Source: JAFGIT01 sp016929465 [NCBI: Candidatus Coatesbacteria bacterium] (GTDB taxonomy: Bacteria; B130-G9). From it: DNA of 14,064 bases. Both the position numbers and the translations under genes were made by a program. The DNA lies in contig JAFGIT010000103.1 of assembly GCA_016929465.1 (NCBI GenBank), positions 1 to 14,064 of the forward strand. The letters are read 5' to 3'. The notes below the pieces were generated by a model. It made no database searches and was not told the DNA's origin. It worked only from the letters and a program-made list of their open reading frames with translations. Positions 6,841-14,003 of the stretch are shown piece by piece (positions within the stretch are counted from its first letter, which is position 1; every line of letters starts with the position of its first letter).

Positions 6841-8565
6841 GTGACTGAAATCCAGCGGGAAATTCTCTATGCGGACAAGCCCCTATATGACCCCCAGCAC
6901 GATAGCCTGGGCTATGGCCCATTTGCGGAGCAGTCGGCCGACTCATTCTGCGGATGCCGACCGAGGGCATGGTGGTGGCCATTCGCGGCGATTGGGGATG
7001 GGCAAGTCCACCGTTTTGAATTTTGTGGAGCACTATCTCGGCCGGCCCCCGGATGGCAACACTCACCCCATTGTAGTTCGTTTCAATCCCTGGTGGTTTA
7101 CCGGCCGCGAGGATCTCATCCTGCAGTTCTTCGACAGCACCGCCCAGGGCCACCCTGGATTCGTATTTCGAGAAAAGACTTCTCCCCATATTCAGGGATA
7201 CCCCCAAGGAACTCTTTGATGAGGAGCGGCTTCGTTCGTTCTACTCAAGAGCCATTGGGCTTTTTGTGAAGACCCCGAGGGATGCCATCCGACTGGTCAA
7301 TTCGGTGGCGCTGCGCTATAGCGAAGTCGAAGGCGAGGTCAAATGTCCAGACTATGTAGCCATCAACGCGCTTAACGTTTTCTGCCCATTGGCTTATGAT
7401 GTAGTGGTCAATAACAAAGATAAATTCACATTCTTGGGGGAAGATGTGATAGAGCCGGGGGCCAGGATGGATGAGCTCAAGGGATTTCATGGAACTTGGT
7501 TTACCGAAATACCCAAGCGCGATAGAAGCCGAGTCAGAGCGCTCATCTCCGTTATGTTCCCTGCATTGGCTGGGATTATGGAGGCACTAGACAATGAGTC
7601 GGCTTAGATCATCAAGTGTCTTGCCAAATCTGGAAATCTCCAGTCCGGTGGGATTCGAAGCTTATTTCAGGCATGAGATACCGAGGGGGGGGCTCTCCCA
7701 TACCAATATCATGGCGAATCTTGCTATTGCAGACAGTCCCGAAGAGTTCGGGCGCAGATTACTCGACATGCATGATAAGGAACTGGCCGGTGGTGTAAAC
7801 ATGGCGACCGAGTTCTTTGCGCGTCTTGAAGACTATACAGGCGAGATCATACCCAAGAAGAACATTTCTTCCATCCTATCCGCCATTTTTGATGTTGGCG
7901 ACCAGCTATGGAGCGACGAAAGGCATCAGGGCAGAGCCGTCTTCTTCGGCGCATACACGTATATAATGCGGGTGGTCTATCAGCTGTCTCAAAGGCTTAG
8001 CGAGCAGGAGAGATTTGATGCTTTCAGTGCTGCTTTTGCCAAGGGAAGAGCACTTGCTACCATTTGTGGGGAGGCCAGATCGCTCGCCGGTGAACACGGC
8101 TTGAGCGAAGTTTTTAATCCCCCCTTGGAGGAAAAGCAGCTTACGATCGAGCATCTATATGAGATCCAGAGAATACTCCTCGAGCGCGTAAGAGCCGCAG
8201 CGGAAGATGGCTCTCTGCTTGATTCCCGAATGCCAGCCCCGCTCTACTTCTGGGATGAAGCGGAAGAGGGCGATGCTGTTCAGCATTGGGTGGCCGAATA
8301 TACGAGAGATGACAAGGGGCTGGTCGAGTTTCTCGAGACATTTCTGGTCTATTCAAGAGACATGGATGGCGAGAGGATAGAGCCACATATTCACCCGGAT
8401 TCGGTCCGGCAATTCATTGCACTTGGGGAAATAATCGACCGAGCTAGAAGGCTTGCAGACGCAGATTGGCTCTCCGATACGCAGCGTGATGCAGTCAGTC
8501 AATTCGTAAGGGAATTCGACACGCATAGGTCGGATACTGCTCCAGATGCACCTGAGGATGCTTAG
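6841..8565 (+). pseudogene. KAP-family P-loop NTPase, disrupted by frameshifts and an internal deletion
   Basis: KAP NTPases are STAND-like P-loop ATPases, often membrane-associated or in defence-type loci. GAGG at 6832-6835 supports GTG 6841. The conserved opening (DKPLYDPQHDSLGYGPFAEQ) is in one frame. MPTEGMVVAIRGDWG (from 6954) is in a second frame. Walker A GMGKST (6995-7012) and IVVRFNPWWFTGREDLI are in a third. DTPKELFDEERL...KTPRDAIRLVNS (from 7197) returns to the second frame. The C-terminal 323 codons (7594-8565) use the first frame again. Between FFDS (about 7130) and the DTPKELF region, the expected Walker B aspartates and roughly 150-200 residues are absent. Each fragment aligns in order with the intact family as I remember it. 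Either the gene is decayed or the small indels are assembly errors; the large deletion is harder to explain by error. Confidence 0.85.
7594..8565 (+). CDS. C-terminal fragment of the KAP NTPase with its own start signal
   Basis: This open stretch encodes 323 residues that correspond to the helical C-terminal part of the KAP protein (FEAYFRHEIP... through FFARLEDYTGEIIP, VGDQLW, ERFDAFSAAFAKGRAL and AAEDGSLLDS). It overlaps the preceding fragment by 14 nt in another frame. GGAGG at 7580-7584 lies 9 nt before ATG 7594, so separate translation is possible. The fragment has no nucleotide-binding motifs. I regard it as part of the broken gene rather than an independent gene, but it is listed because it could be expressed. 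Confidence 0.45.
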   Translation: MSRLRSSSVLPNLEISSPVGFEAYFRHEIPRGGLSHTNIMANLAIADSPEEFGRRLLDMHDKELAGGVNMATEFFARLEDYTGEIIPKKNISSILSAIFDVGDQLWSDERHQGRAVFFGAYTYIMRVVYQLSQRLSEQERFDAFSAAFAKGRALATICGEARSLAGEHGLSEVFNPPLEEKQLTIEHLYEIQRILLERVRAAAEDGSLLDSRMPAPLYFWDEAEEGDAVQHWVAEYTRDDKGLVEFLETFLVYSRDMDGERIEPHIHPDSVRQFIALGEIIDRARRLADADWLSDTQRDAVSQFVREFDTHRSDTAPDAPEDA

Positions 8566-8693
8566 GATACGATGCACTGAATTAAGAGCCCGGTAACCAG
8601 CCGAGCGGCTAGATTCCCAGGCAAGATCGTTATCTAGTCCGCATTGATTGTCGTTAGGCTTTAGGGACCTATCCAGGCTCATCGACAGCATGG

Positions 8694-8766
8694 GAGACTT
8701 CTTCGTTCCTCATTTCGTTTTTCCCCCGACGCTTTCGACCGGTCAGGACTTTTCGAATGAAGTCTC
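8694..8766 (+). repeat. 12-bp imperfect inverted repeat with 48-nt loop
   Basis: GAGACTTCTTCG (8694-8705) pairs with CGAATGAAGTCTC (8754-8766) as a 12-bp stem with one bulged T. The loop contains the perfect palindrome GACCGGTC (8737-8744). It lies about 50 bp upstream of the likely promoter of the HD-ddl operon. It could be a regulatory DNA structure, a small RNA or a relic of an inserted element; no function is shown. Confidence 0.5.
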
Positions 8767-8767
8767 G

Positions 8768-8789
8768 GCTGGGCGATAATTATGCCAGC
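8768..8789. promoter_or_regulatory. Operator-like near-palindrome upstream of the HD-ddl promoter
   Basis: GCTGG (8768-8772) and CCAGC (8785-8789) flank an AT-rich core with the perfect palindrome ATAATTAT (8776-8783). The two arms match as GCTGG(g)C(g)ATAA / TTATGCCAGC with two extra bases in the left arm. The near-absence of a loop favours a protein-binding DNA site over an RNA hairpin. It ends 27 bp before the -35 box. Confidence 0.4.
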
Positions 8790-8816
8790 TGATCGCACCA
8801 TCAGGCAGCCTCGGCC

Positions 8817-8845
8817 TTGCACTGTCAGGATGGAACCTGTATCCT
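8817..8845 (+). promoter_or_regulatory. Sigma70-type promoter of the HD-ddl-mntA operon
   Basis: TTGCAC (8817-8822) and TATCCT (8840-8845) are separated by the optimal 17 bp and end 48 bp before ATG 8894. AGGAT (8827-8831) and ATCCT (8841-8845) form a short inverted repeat over the spacer and -10 box, a possible repressor site. Confidence 0.55.
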
Positions 8846-8893
8846 TTATAAGCGTAATTTGATGAACAATATTTGACCGAGGAGATACTCCAG

Positions 8894-9433
8894 ATGTCAA
8901 TTCGTGAAGATTTGATTAATGTGATTCCGGAGATTGGCCTGCTAGAGAACGAGTCGCTGAGGGAGAAGACCGTCACTGCCTGGCAGATGGCCTTGGATGC
9001 TGCCGGAATCCAACCCGAAGCTCTCAATGAGATGCCTTTCTCTTTATTGGCAAGGCGCTGTGGAATAAGTCTCGCCGAACACATCAGAACGGTAACGAGG
9101 TCTGCAATGGCACTCGCTGATGAGATGTCGGCAGGCTACGGAAATCGCGCCAAACTGGACCGCGACATCGTGATTGCGGGTGGAATCGTCCACGACATTG
9201 GGAAGGTCATGGAATATGAGCAGGGCGGCGAAGGTTACCAGAAGAGCTATTACGGGAAGATGCTCCGGCATCCCTTCTCGGGAGTCTGGATATGCGAAAA
9301 GGCAGGCCTTCCTGTTGAGATACTGCACATAGTCGCAGTTCACTCGAAGGAGGGGGATGGCGGCCATCGCAGCCTGGAAGCTTCCATCATTTTCCATTGC
9401 GATTTTGCCAATTTCGAATCATTCAGGGATTGA
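8894..9433 (+). CDS. HD-domain phosphohydrolase-like protein
   Basis: This 179-residue cytoplasmic protein has the metal-binding pattern of the HD superfamily of phosphohydrolases: His63 (AEHI), His100-Asp101 (VHDIGK), His126 (RHPFSG), His150 (AVHS) and Asp170 (HCDFANFE). All ligand positions are present, so it is likely active, probably with a divalent metal pair; the substrate (nucleotide or other phosphoester) is unknown. ATG 8894 is chosen because GAGGAG (8879-8884) lies 9 nt upstream; an in-frame TTG at 8873 has no such signal. It ends 9 bp before ddl in the same direction, indicating co-transcription. The protein stops soon after the last ligand but looks complete. Confidence 0.85.
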   Translation: MSIREDLINVIPEIGLLENESLREKTVTAWQMALDAAGIQPEALNEMPFSLLARRCGISLAEHIRTVTRSAMALADEMSAGYGNRAKLDRDIVIAGGIVHDIGKVMEYEQGGEGYQKSYYGKMLRHPFSGVWICEKAGLPVEILHIVAVHSKEGDGGHRSLEASIIFHCDFANFESFRD

Positions 9434-9442
9434 TCAAGGACT

Positions 9443-10558
9443 ATGAAGAGACTCCGAGCAGCAGTTATTCTGGGGGGGCGGTCCGTAGAGCATGAGGTCT
9501 CGATCGTTTCGGCCAAATCGTTCGTTGGCGCGATGGACAAGAGCAAGTATGAGCCAGTTCTCATCGGCATTGACGGCGCCGGAAAGTGGCACCTTCTCGG
9601 CGGCGATTTCGACGCAGTGGATGAGCGGGTGCATCCTGATTCCGGCAGTGCACTCCGACTTCTATCCGATATGCCCCTTTTGCCTTCGTCGTCCGGTCCC
9701 GCCGAAAAGGAGACCGAGGAGTCCGCGATCGGGCAAATCGATGTCGTCGTTCCGATGGTTCACGGCAGCTTCGGCGAGGACGGGTGTATTCAAGGCCTTT
9801 GCGAGCTGTTGAATCTGCCCTATGTGGGAGCGGGCGTGCTCGGATCAGCGCTCGGCATGGACAAGATCACAACCAAGCGTCTGTTCAAAGCAGAAGGCTT
9901 TCCAGTGGCGAAGTTCATCTCAGTCGAAAAATGGGAGTGGCTGCAACAGCCCAAGCGGCTAAAGAGCCGAATCGGAGCGAGAATAGGGTACCCTTGCTTC
10001 GTGAAGCCGTCGAATTCAGGCTCCAGCGTCGGGATAACCAAGGTGCATGAGGCAAAGGAACTGGAGAGCGCTCTTGATTCCGCCGCAGAGCACGACCGTA
10101 GAATAATAGTTGAAGAGGCGATCGACGCAAGGGAGCTCGAATGCAGCGTTCTTGGCAATGACGAGCCGGTTGCCTCCGTCGTGGGTGAAATCATCCCCTG
10201 CAATGAATTCTACGATTACGACGCCAAGTACATCGATGAATCATCTGAGCTGGTTATACCCGCGAAGATATCGCAGCAGATCTCGCACAACATCCGGAAT
10301 TGCGCTGTCCGCGCATTCAAATTGCTCGATATCAGCGGGATGGCTCGCGTAGACTTCCTCATGGATAGGTCAACCAAGCGAGTCTATCTTAATGAGCTGA
10401 ATACGATACCGGGCTTCACCAGCATAAGCATGTACCCAAAACTATGGGAAGCATCGGGCGTCCCGTATTCCGAGCTAATCGACAAGCTGATCGAGCTTGC
10501 CTTCGAACGTCACAAGGAAAAGTCCATGAGGCGCTTCGACTATGGAGGGAGCGTGTGA
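9443..10558 (+). CDS. ddl: D-alanine--D-alanine ligase
   Basis: This ATP-grasp enzyme joins two D-alanines to make the D-Ala-D-Ala end of the peptidoglycan stem peptide, in the cytoplasm. The 371-residue product has the expected motifs: GGRSVEHEVS (11-20, Glu16 contacting the first substrate), HGSFGEDG (107-114), KPSNSGSSVG (188-197), the omega loop EFYDYDAKY (255-263) and the metal-binding NELNTIPGFT (317-326). Tyr in the omega loop fits a D-Ala-D-Ala rather than a vancomycin-type D-Ala-D-lactate ligase. Length is typical. ATG 9443 has AAGGA (9436-9440) only 2 nt upstream, which is short, so translation may depend on coupling to the HD gene. Its stop overlaps the next gene's GTG start. Confidence 0.96.
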   Translation: MKRLRAAVILGGRSVEHEVSIVSAKSFVGAMDKSKYEPVLIGIDGAGKWHLLGGDFDAVDERVHPDSGSALRLLSDMPLLPSSSGPAEKETEESAIGQIDVVVPMVHGSFGEDGCIQGLCELLNLPYVGAGVLGSALGMDKITTKRLFKAEGFPVAKFISVEKWEWLQQPKRLKSRIGARIGYPCFVKPSNSGSSVGITKVHEAKELESALDSAAEHDRRIIVEEAIDARELECSVLGNDEPVASVVGEIIPCNEFYDYDAKYIDESSELVIPAKISQQISHNIRNCAVRAFKLLDISGMARVDFLMDRSTKRVYLNELNTIPGFTSISMYPKLWEASGVPYSELIDKLIELAFERHKEKSMRRFDYGGSV

Positions 10559-10902
10559 ATCGGCGAGAAAAGGTGGACTCGAAGTATGTTCCTGAGTTGA
10601 TCACGGGCATCGTAGAGAGACTTACGGCGGCGTATAGGCCACAAAAGGTGATACTTTTTGGCTCTTACGCGCGGGGAGACGCGCGCGCGGATAGCGACAT
10701 CGACATTTTCATAATCAAGGATACAAAGGAGCGCATGATTGACCGCTGCATAGAGGTGCGGCGGCTTCTCTCCGATCCGGACCGCCTGATCGGCCTCGAG
10801 ATCATGGTCTTTACGCCTGATGAAGTTTCGCAGCGTCTCGAGGTGGGGGATCAATTCGTGCGTGAAGTCCTTCAGGAAGGGAAAATCCTCTATGCCTCTT
10901 AG
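10555..10902 (+). CDS. MntA-like minimal nucleotidyltransferase (type VII-like antitoxin)
   Basis: This 115-residue protein carries the polymerase-beta fold signature GSX10DXD: Gly36-Ser37 (GSYARGDARADSD) with Asp48 and Asp50. Glu82 (IGLEIMVF) stands where the third carboxylate usually is. In MntA-HepT pairs such enzymes AMPylate and neutralise the adjacent HEPN ribonuclease. GTG 10555 is the likely start: GGAGG (10544-10548) lies 6 nt upstream and the codon overlaps the ddl stop as GTGA. The frame is open further upstream inside ddl, but that part reads as a shadow of ddl. It overlaps the HEPN start by 11 nt. The catalytic core appears intact although its partner is broken. Confidence 0.9.
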   Translation: MNRREKVDSKYVPELITGIVERLTAAYRPQKVILFGSYARGDARADSDIDIFIIKDTKERMIDRCIEVRRLLSDPDRLIGLEIMVFTPDEVSQRLEVGDQFVREVLQEGKILYAS

Positions 10903-11261
10903 GGATTCGCTGTATCCGGATGATTGGCCTCGTATCGCCCAGAAAGACTTCCAGCGTGTGAACCATTTGCTGGACGTTGATGATCCTGAAGCAGCCGGCT
11001 TCTACCTTCAGCAGGCGAGTGCACGATTTGGAGGTCCTTTTGAACGAGGCAATAGTCTTTGAGAAGGGCCTCGAGCGCTTCCGAGAGATCTGCCAGAGAA
11101 TCACTCAGTATTATATGCTGGATAGATATCCGTTCATTCTGCAGGCCGCCTTGAATCAAGATGATGTCCGGGATTCTCTGCAGGATGTCACTGCCTTGGT
11201 GGAGGCCGTCGAAGCAATGCTCGCAGATGCTCGCATTTGTAGGACTGACAAGCCAGATTAG
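10892..11261 (+). pseudogene. HEPN-domain (HepT-like) toxin, broken by internal deletion
   Basis: The first frame gives MPLRDSLYPDDW followed by RIAQKDFQRVNHLL and FYLQQA, the usual opening of this HEPN subfamily. It then changes frame and would end at 11062. A second frame resumes with RVHDLEVLLNEAI, then CQRITQYYMLDRYPFI, and ends at 11261. Intact relatives have about 17-18 residues between these blocks (the EKFLKAFLL-type helix and linker), so a deletion not divisible by three near 11015-11020 has removed them. The junction CAGGCGAGTGCAC could come from recombination at short AGGCG repeats. The start overlaps the nucleotidyltransferase gene by 11 nt, as in functional pairs. As read, no complete HEPN fold can be made. 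Confidence 0.85.
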
Positions 11262-11282
11262 GCCGAACACTGGGTCTCTGAC

Positions 11283-11306
11283 ATCATGAATTCACCGTGT
11301 CATGAT
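11283..11306. promoter_or_regulatory. Inverted repeat ATCATGA-N10-TCATGAT
   Basis: Perfect 7-bp arms (11283-11289 and 11300-11306) lie about 60 bp before the methyltransferase start, in the 104-bp gap after the HEPN remnant. Because TCATGA is itself palindromic, the site is also a direct repeat. TGACA (11279-11283) and TGTCA (11298-11302) form a second overlapping pair. It could be an operator for the methyltransferase; no clear promoter hexamers were found with it. Confidence 0.35.
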
Positions 11307-11365
11307 ACCAATACCACAGCCGCCCTCGAGTGTGCTGATGGATTCACCTTGAGTTCGCCGAAGAT

Positions 11366-12343
11366 ATGGGACCGCCTGTGAATAGGCTGTATCTCGGGGA
11401 TAACCTGGCTATCCTGAGAAGCCAGACCCCTGACGCCTCAGTTGATCTCATCTACCTCGATCCGCCATTCAATAGCGGGAAGGCATACAGGATCAGCCCT
11501 GAGGAAGGAGATATGGCGGTGGGAATAGCGGCATTCAGGGATACTTGGAAGTGGGATGATGCGGCAAAGTCGATCTTCCGCGAACTAATCGACTCCGGAC
11601 CGGAGAAGGTCGTGAAGTCGCTGCAGGCCTTCCGCGACATCCTCGGCGAATGCGGCATGATGGCCTATATAACGTTTGTTGCCCCACGTCTGATAGAACT
11701 GCGCCGCGTCCTCAGATCCACCGGTTCTATCTATCTTCACTGCGATCCGATCGCAAGCCACTATCTCAAGCTGCTGATGGACTCCGTATTTGACAGAAAG
11801 AACTTCCTGAATGAGATAGTCTGGTCCTACGACGCCGGGGGGAGAAGCAAGCGTCGCTTTGGCAGAAAGCACGACGTGATACTCCTCTACGCGCGCTCGA
11901 AAGATTACTACTTCGACGGCGACGCAGTCAGGATTGAAATGAAGGCGGGGAAGAGCAGCTTTGGCGGCCGGCTCTGCGTGGATGATACTGGCAGAAAATT
12001 CCGCGAGGTTTGGGGCACCGGCAGGAAGAAGCTCTATAGATACTACCTGGATGCGGGGAAGATCCCAGAGGACGTATGGCACATCCCCTCAATCCAATCT
12101 CAGGATGGCGAGCGCGTTGGATATCCGACTCAGAAACCAGAAGCGCTGCTTTCGCGGATCATCGAAGCAAGCAGCAAGCCCGGTGACACAGTTCTCGATC
12201 CCTTTTGCGGGTCGGGCACGACCTTGGTCGTTGCGGAGAGATTGAAGAGGAACTGGATAGGGATCGACACCTCCGAGCATGCAATCGCTCTCGCGAGAGA
12301 CCGCATCGAGAGAGAATTCGGGGCGACTCGCACCCGGAATTGA
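11366..12343 (+). CDS. Site-specific DNA methyltransferase, beta class (N6-adenine or N4-cytosine)
   Basis: This 325-residue enzyme transfers a methyl group from S-adenosylmethionine to an exocyclic amine in DNA. Motif IV, DPPF (32-35), comes first. HDVILLYARSKDYYF lies mid-protein, and motif X-like YPTQKPEALL precedes motif I DPFCGSGTT (278-286). This order is the beta class; the region between about 185 and 250 probably reads the target sequence. Length is normal and all catalytic motifs are present. No restriction endonuclease is encoded nearby, so it acts alone or is a remnant of a restriction-modification unit. The start could be ATG 11366 or GTG 11378, which gives a typical NRLYLGDN opening; neither has a strong ribosome binding site. 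Confidence 0.92.
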   Translation: MGPPVNRLYLGDNLAILRSQTPDASVDLIYLDPPFNSGKAYRISPEEGDMAVGIAAFRDTWKWDDAAKSIFRELIDSGPEKVVKSLQAFRDILGECGMMAYITFVAPRLIELRRVLRSTGSIYLHCDPIASHYLKLLMDSVFDRKNFLNEIVWSYDAGGRSKRRFGRKHDVILLYARSKDYYFDGDAVRIEMKAGKSSFGGRLCVDDTGRKFREVWGTGRKKLYRYYLDAGKIPEDVWHIPSIQSQDGERVGYPTQKPEALLSRIIEASSKPGDTVLDPFCGSGTTLVVAERLKRNWIGIDTSEHAIALARDRIEREFGATRTRN

Positions 12344-12416
12344 TGGATTACTCCGGGCACCGCTCCGTCTGTCAGAGGCCGCTTCCAGACAAGCCGGAAT
12401 AGCGACCCAGCGCGGC

Positions 12417-13946
12417 TCATTCCCTAACCATATTCCCGACGTTAAGGACAAAATCGGGATCGAGGATCCTCTTTACCGCACTTATATCAGCAAGCCCCCG
12501 TTCCCCATACATGAGCTGCAGGTAAGGGACATCCCTTCCGTCTATCTCGATAGACTTCTTGCCCACTCCGTGCTCGGCGGAGATCGTCCCCCCAAACGCG
12601 ACCACTTTCTTCGCCAGCCCCAAATATAGGCCCTTGGCAAAGGCCATCTCTGGCCCATTGGCCGCTATGAAGTTGAAGTGCAGATGATAGTCGCCGAGAT
12701 GACCGAAGAGCACCGTATGGACACCCGGCCTGGGGAATTTCGCCGCGAATGCCTCGTCTGCCTCCCTATAGGCCACCATCATCTCAGGGAAATGTGCCGC
12801 TGGGACAGCGAAGTCTGTCGCCAATTTGTGGCTGTCATGCTGTCTAAGATAGCTATTGACCGATTCGGGCAGGGAGTGCCGAAACTCCTTGAAATCCGAC
12901 GGCGGCCCCGACCAGTCATCGATCACCGAATGAGCCTCGCAGGACTCGAATATCTTGTCGATCGTGCTCTCCCGGTCTCCCAACGCCTCGACCATCACAG
13001 CCGCACGGAAGCTCTCCTTGATGCGAGTTTCCTTCTCGCGCATAAAGGCCAGGGAGTTGGCATCGAAATGCTCTATCGCGATGATTCCTTCTTCGCGAAG
13101 AACTCTGAGGTCATCAGCGTAGCCGAGTGCATCAGCCTCGGAACCAAAAAAGGCCACATCGGTGATGAGTTCGCTCGGCCTCGGGGCCAGCTTGATCTCT
13201 ATCTCCGAGATGATGCCGAGTATCCCCTCGCTGCCTATAAAGAGGTCGATTAGGTCCATGCCGGGAGATGCATAGAGACCGGCGGCGTTCTTCACCTGTG
13301 GCATCGAATAGGAGGGCAGAGGTACATCGTATGTCTGACCGGAAGCCGTCCCGAATCTGATGTGGCCGTCATCGGACGCTCGAATCTTGCCTCTTCTCAT
13401 CCTGATTGAATCACCATTCGCGAGCACCACCATGAGCGCCCTGATCCAGTCCCTGGTAGGGCCATAATAGAATGTCCGTGCACCGGATGCATTTGTCGCC
13501 ACGGTGCTCCCGATCTGGGCACTCGATTCGGTTGGATCCGGCGGATAGAATACATCTTGGGGGAGCATCTCTGACAGCATGTCCAGTGTTATTCCAGGAG
13601 GCACAATCGCCGCGCTTCTGTCCTGGGAGACCAATATCATCGCCCGGCCGGCAGGATATTCCGCTTTGATCATATCCCAGCCCTCACGGGGGGCCGCGCA
13701 CAGCATACGCTCCATGGATATTATCGATCCGCCACAAAGAGGCACCCGCGACCCTGTCACCCCGGTCCCAGCACCAGACATGGTGCAATTCGAGGTTCCC
13801 CCATAGTCGCCTCGGAGTATCGATGTCAAATCAATATGATTTTCGGGATAAAAGACCCTCGAGACACAGTCCGGGCTCGCTTTCAGTGCATTGCTCTCGT
13901 CACTTAGGTAAGGCTCTATCGCTGATTTGTCTTCTATGACTCTCAT
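12417..13946 (-). CDS. FAD-linked oxidase, GlcD / D-lactate dehydrogenase type
   Basis: This 509-residue flavoprotein belongs to the FAD_binding_4 plus FAD-oxidase C family that oxidises 2-hydroxy acids such as glycolate, D-lactate or D-2-hydroxyglutarate. The FAD-binding half contains GAGTGVTGS (58-66), PPDPTE (135-140), TVATNASGARTFYYGPTRD (148-166) and GSEGILG (238-244). The C-terminal half holds the metal and substrate site: HLGDYHLHFN (His416, His423) and ISAEHGVGKK (Glu458, His459), ending with ILDPDFVLNVGNM. The match is full length. Substrate and electron acceptor cannot be read from the sequence. The gene converges on the methyltransferase, 73 bp apart; no clear terminator lies between them. 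The ribosome binding site before ATG 13946 is weak. Confidence 0.94.
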   Translation of the reverse strand: MRVIEDKSAIEPYLSDESNALKASPDCVSRVFYPENHIDLTSILRGDYGGTSNCTMSGAGTGVTGSRVPLCGGSIISMERMLCAAPREGWDMIKAEYPAGRAMILVSQDRSAAIVPPGITLDMLSEMLPQDVFYPPDPTESSAQIGSTVATNASGARTFYYGPTRDWIRALMVVLANGDSIRMRRGKIRASDDGHIRFGTASGQTYDVPLPSYSMPQVKNAAGLYASPGMDLIDLFIGSEGILGIISEIEIKLAPRPSELITDVAFFGSEADALGYADDLRVLREEGIIAIEHFDANSLAFMREKETRIKESFRAAVMVEALGDRESTIDKIFESCEAHSVIDDWSGPPSDFKEFRHSLPESVNSYLRQHDSHKLATDFAVPAAHFPEMMVAYREADEAFAAKFPRPGVHTVLFGHLGDYHLHFNFIAANGPEMAFAKGLYLGLAKKVVAFGGTISAEHGVGKKSIEIDGRDVPYLQLMYGERGLADISAVKRILDPDFVLNVGNMVRE

Positions 13947-14003
13947 TTGGCTGCTTCAATCGTGGATATAAAGGGCGTTGAATTGAACTCCCGTGCGCCG
14001 GGG

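Larger units (their letters stand above)
8566..8893. other. 328-bp intergenic region with promoter and palindromes
   Basis: No gene is supported here. The first ~125 bp (8566-8690) show only a weak 4-bp hairpin (AGCCgagcGGCT) and no T-run, so the end of the KAP transcript is unclear. The second part holds a long-loop inverted repeat (8694-8766), an operator-like near-palindrome (8768-8789) and a promoter (8817-8845), all described separately. Confidence 0.6.

Noticed and set aside
6841-7610. Programmed frameshifting to make an intact KAP protein
   Set aside because: At least four shifts plus a missing Walker B segment are needed, and no slippery heptamer with a downstream structure was seen at the breaks; decay or sequence error is simpler.
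10444-10554. Longer nucleotidyltransferase starting inside ddl
   Set aside because: That stretch is the out-of-frame image of the ddl C-terminus; GGAGG before GTG 10555 defines a normal-length protein.
11585-12082. Minus-strand ORF of 165 codons inside the methyltransferase gene
   Set aside because: It is antisense to a gene with all catalytic methyltransferase motifs and has no recognisable domain.
12678-13253. Plus-strand ORF of 191 codons opposite the oxidase
   Set aside because: It is a shadow of the full-length FAD oxidase on the minus strand.
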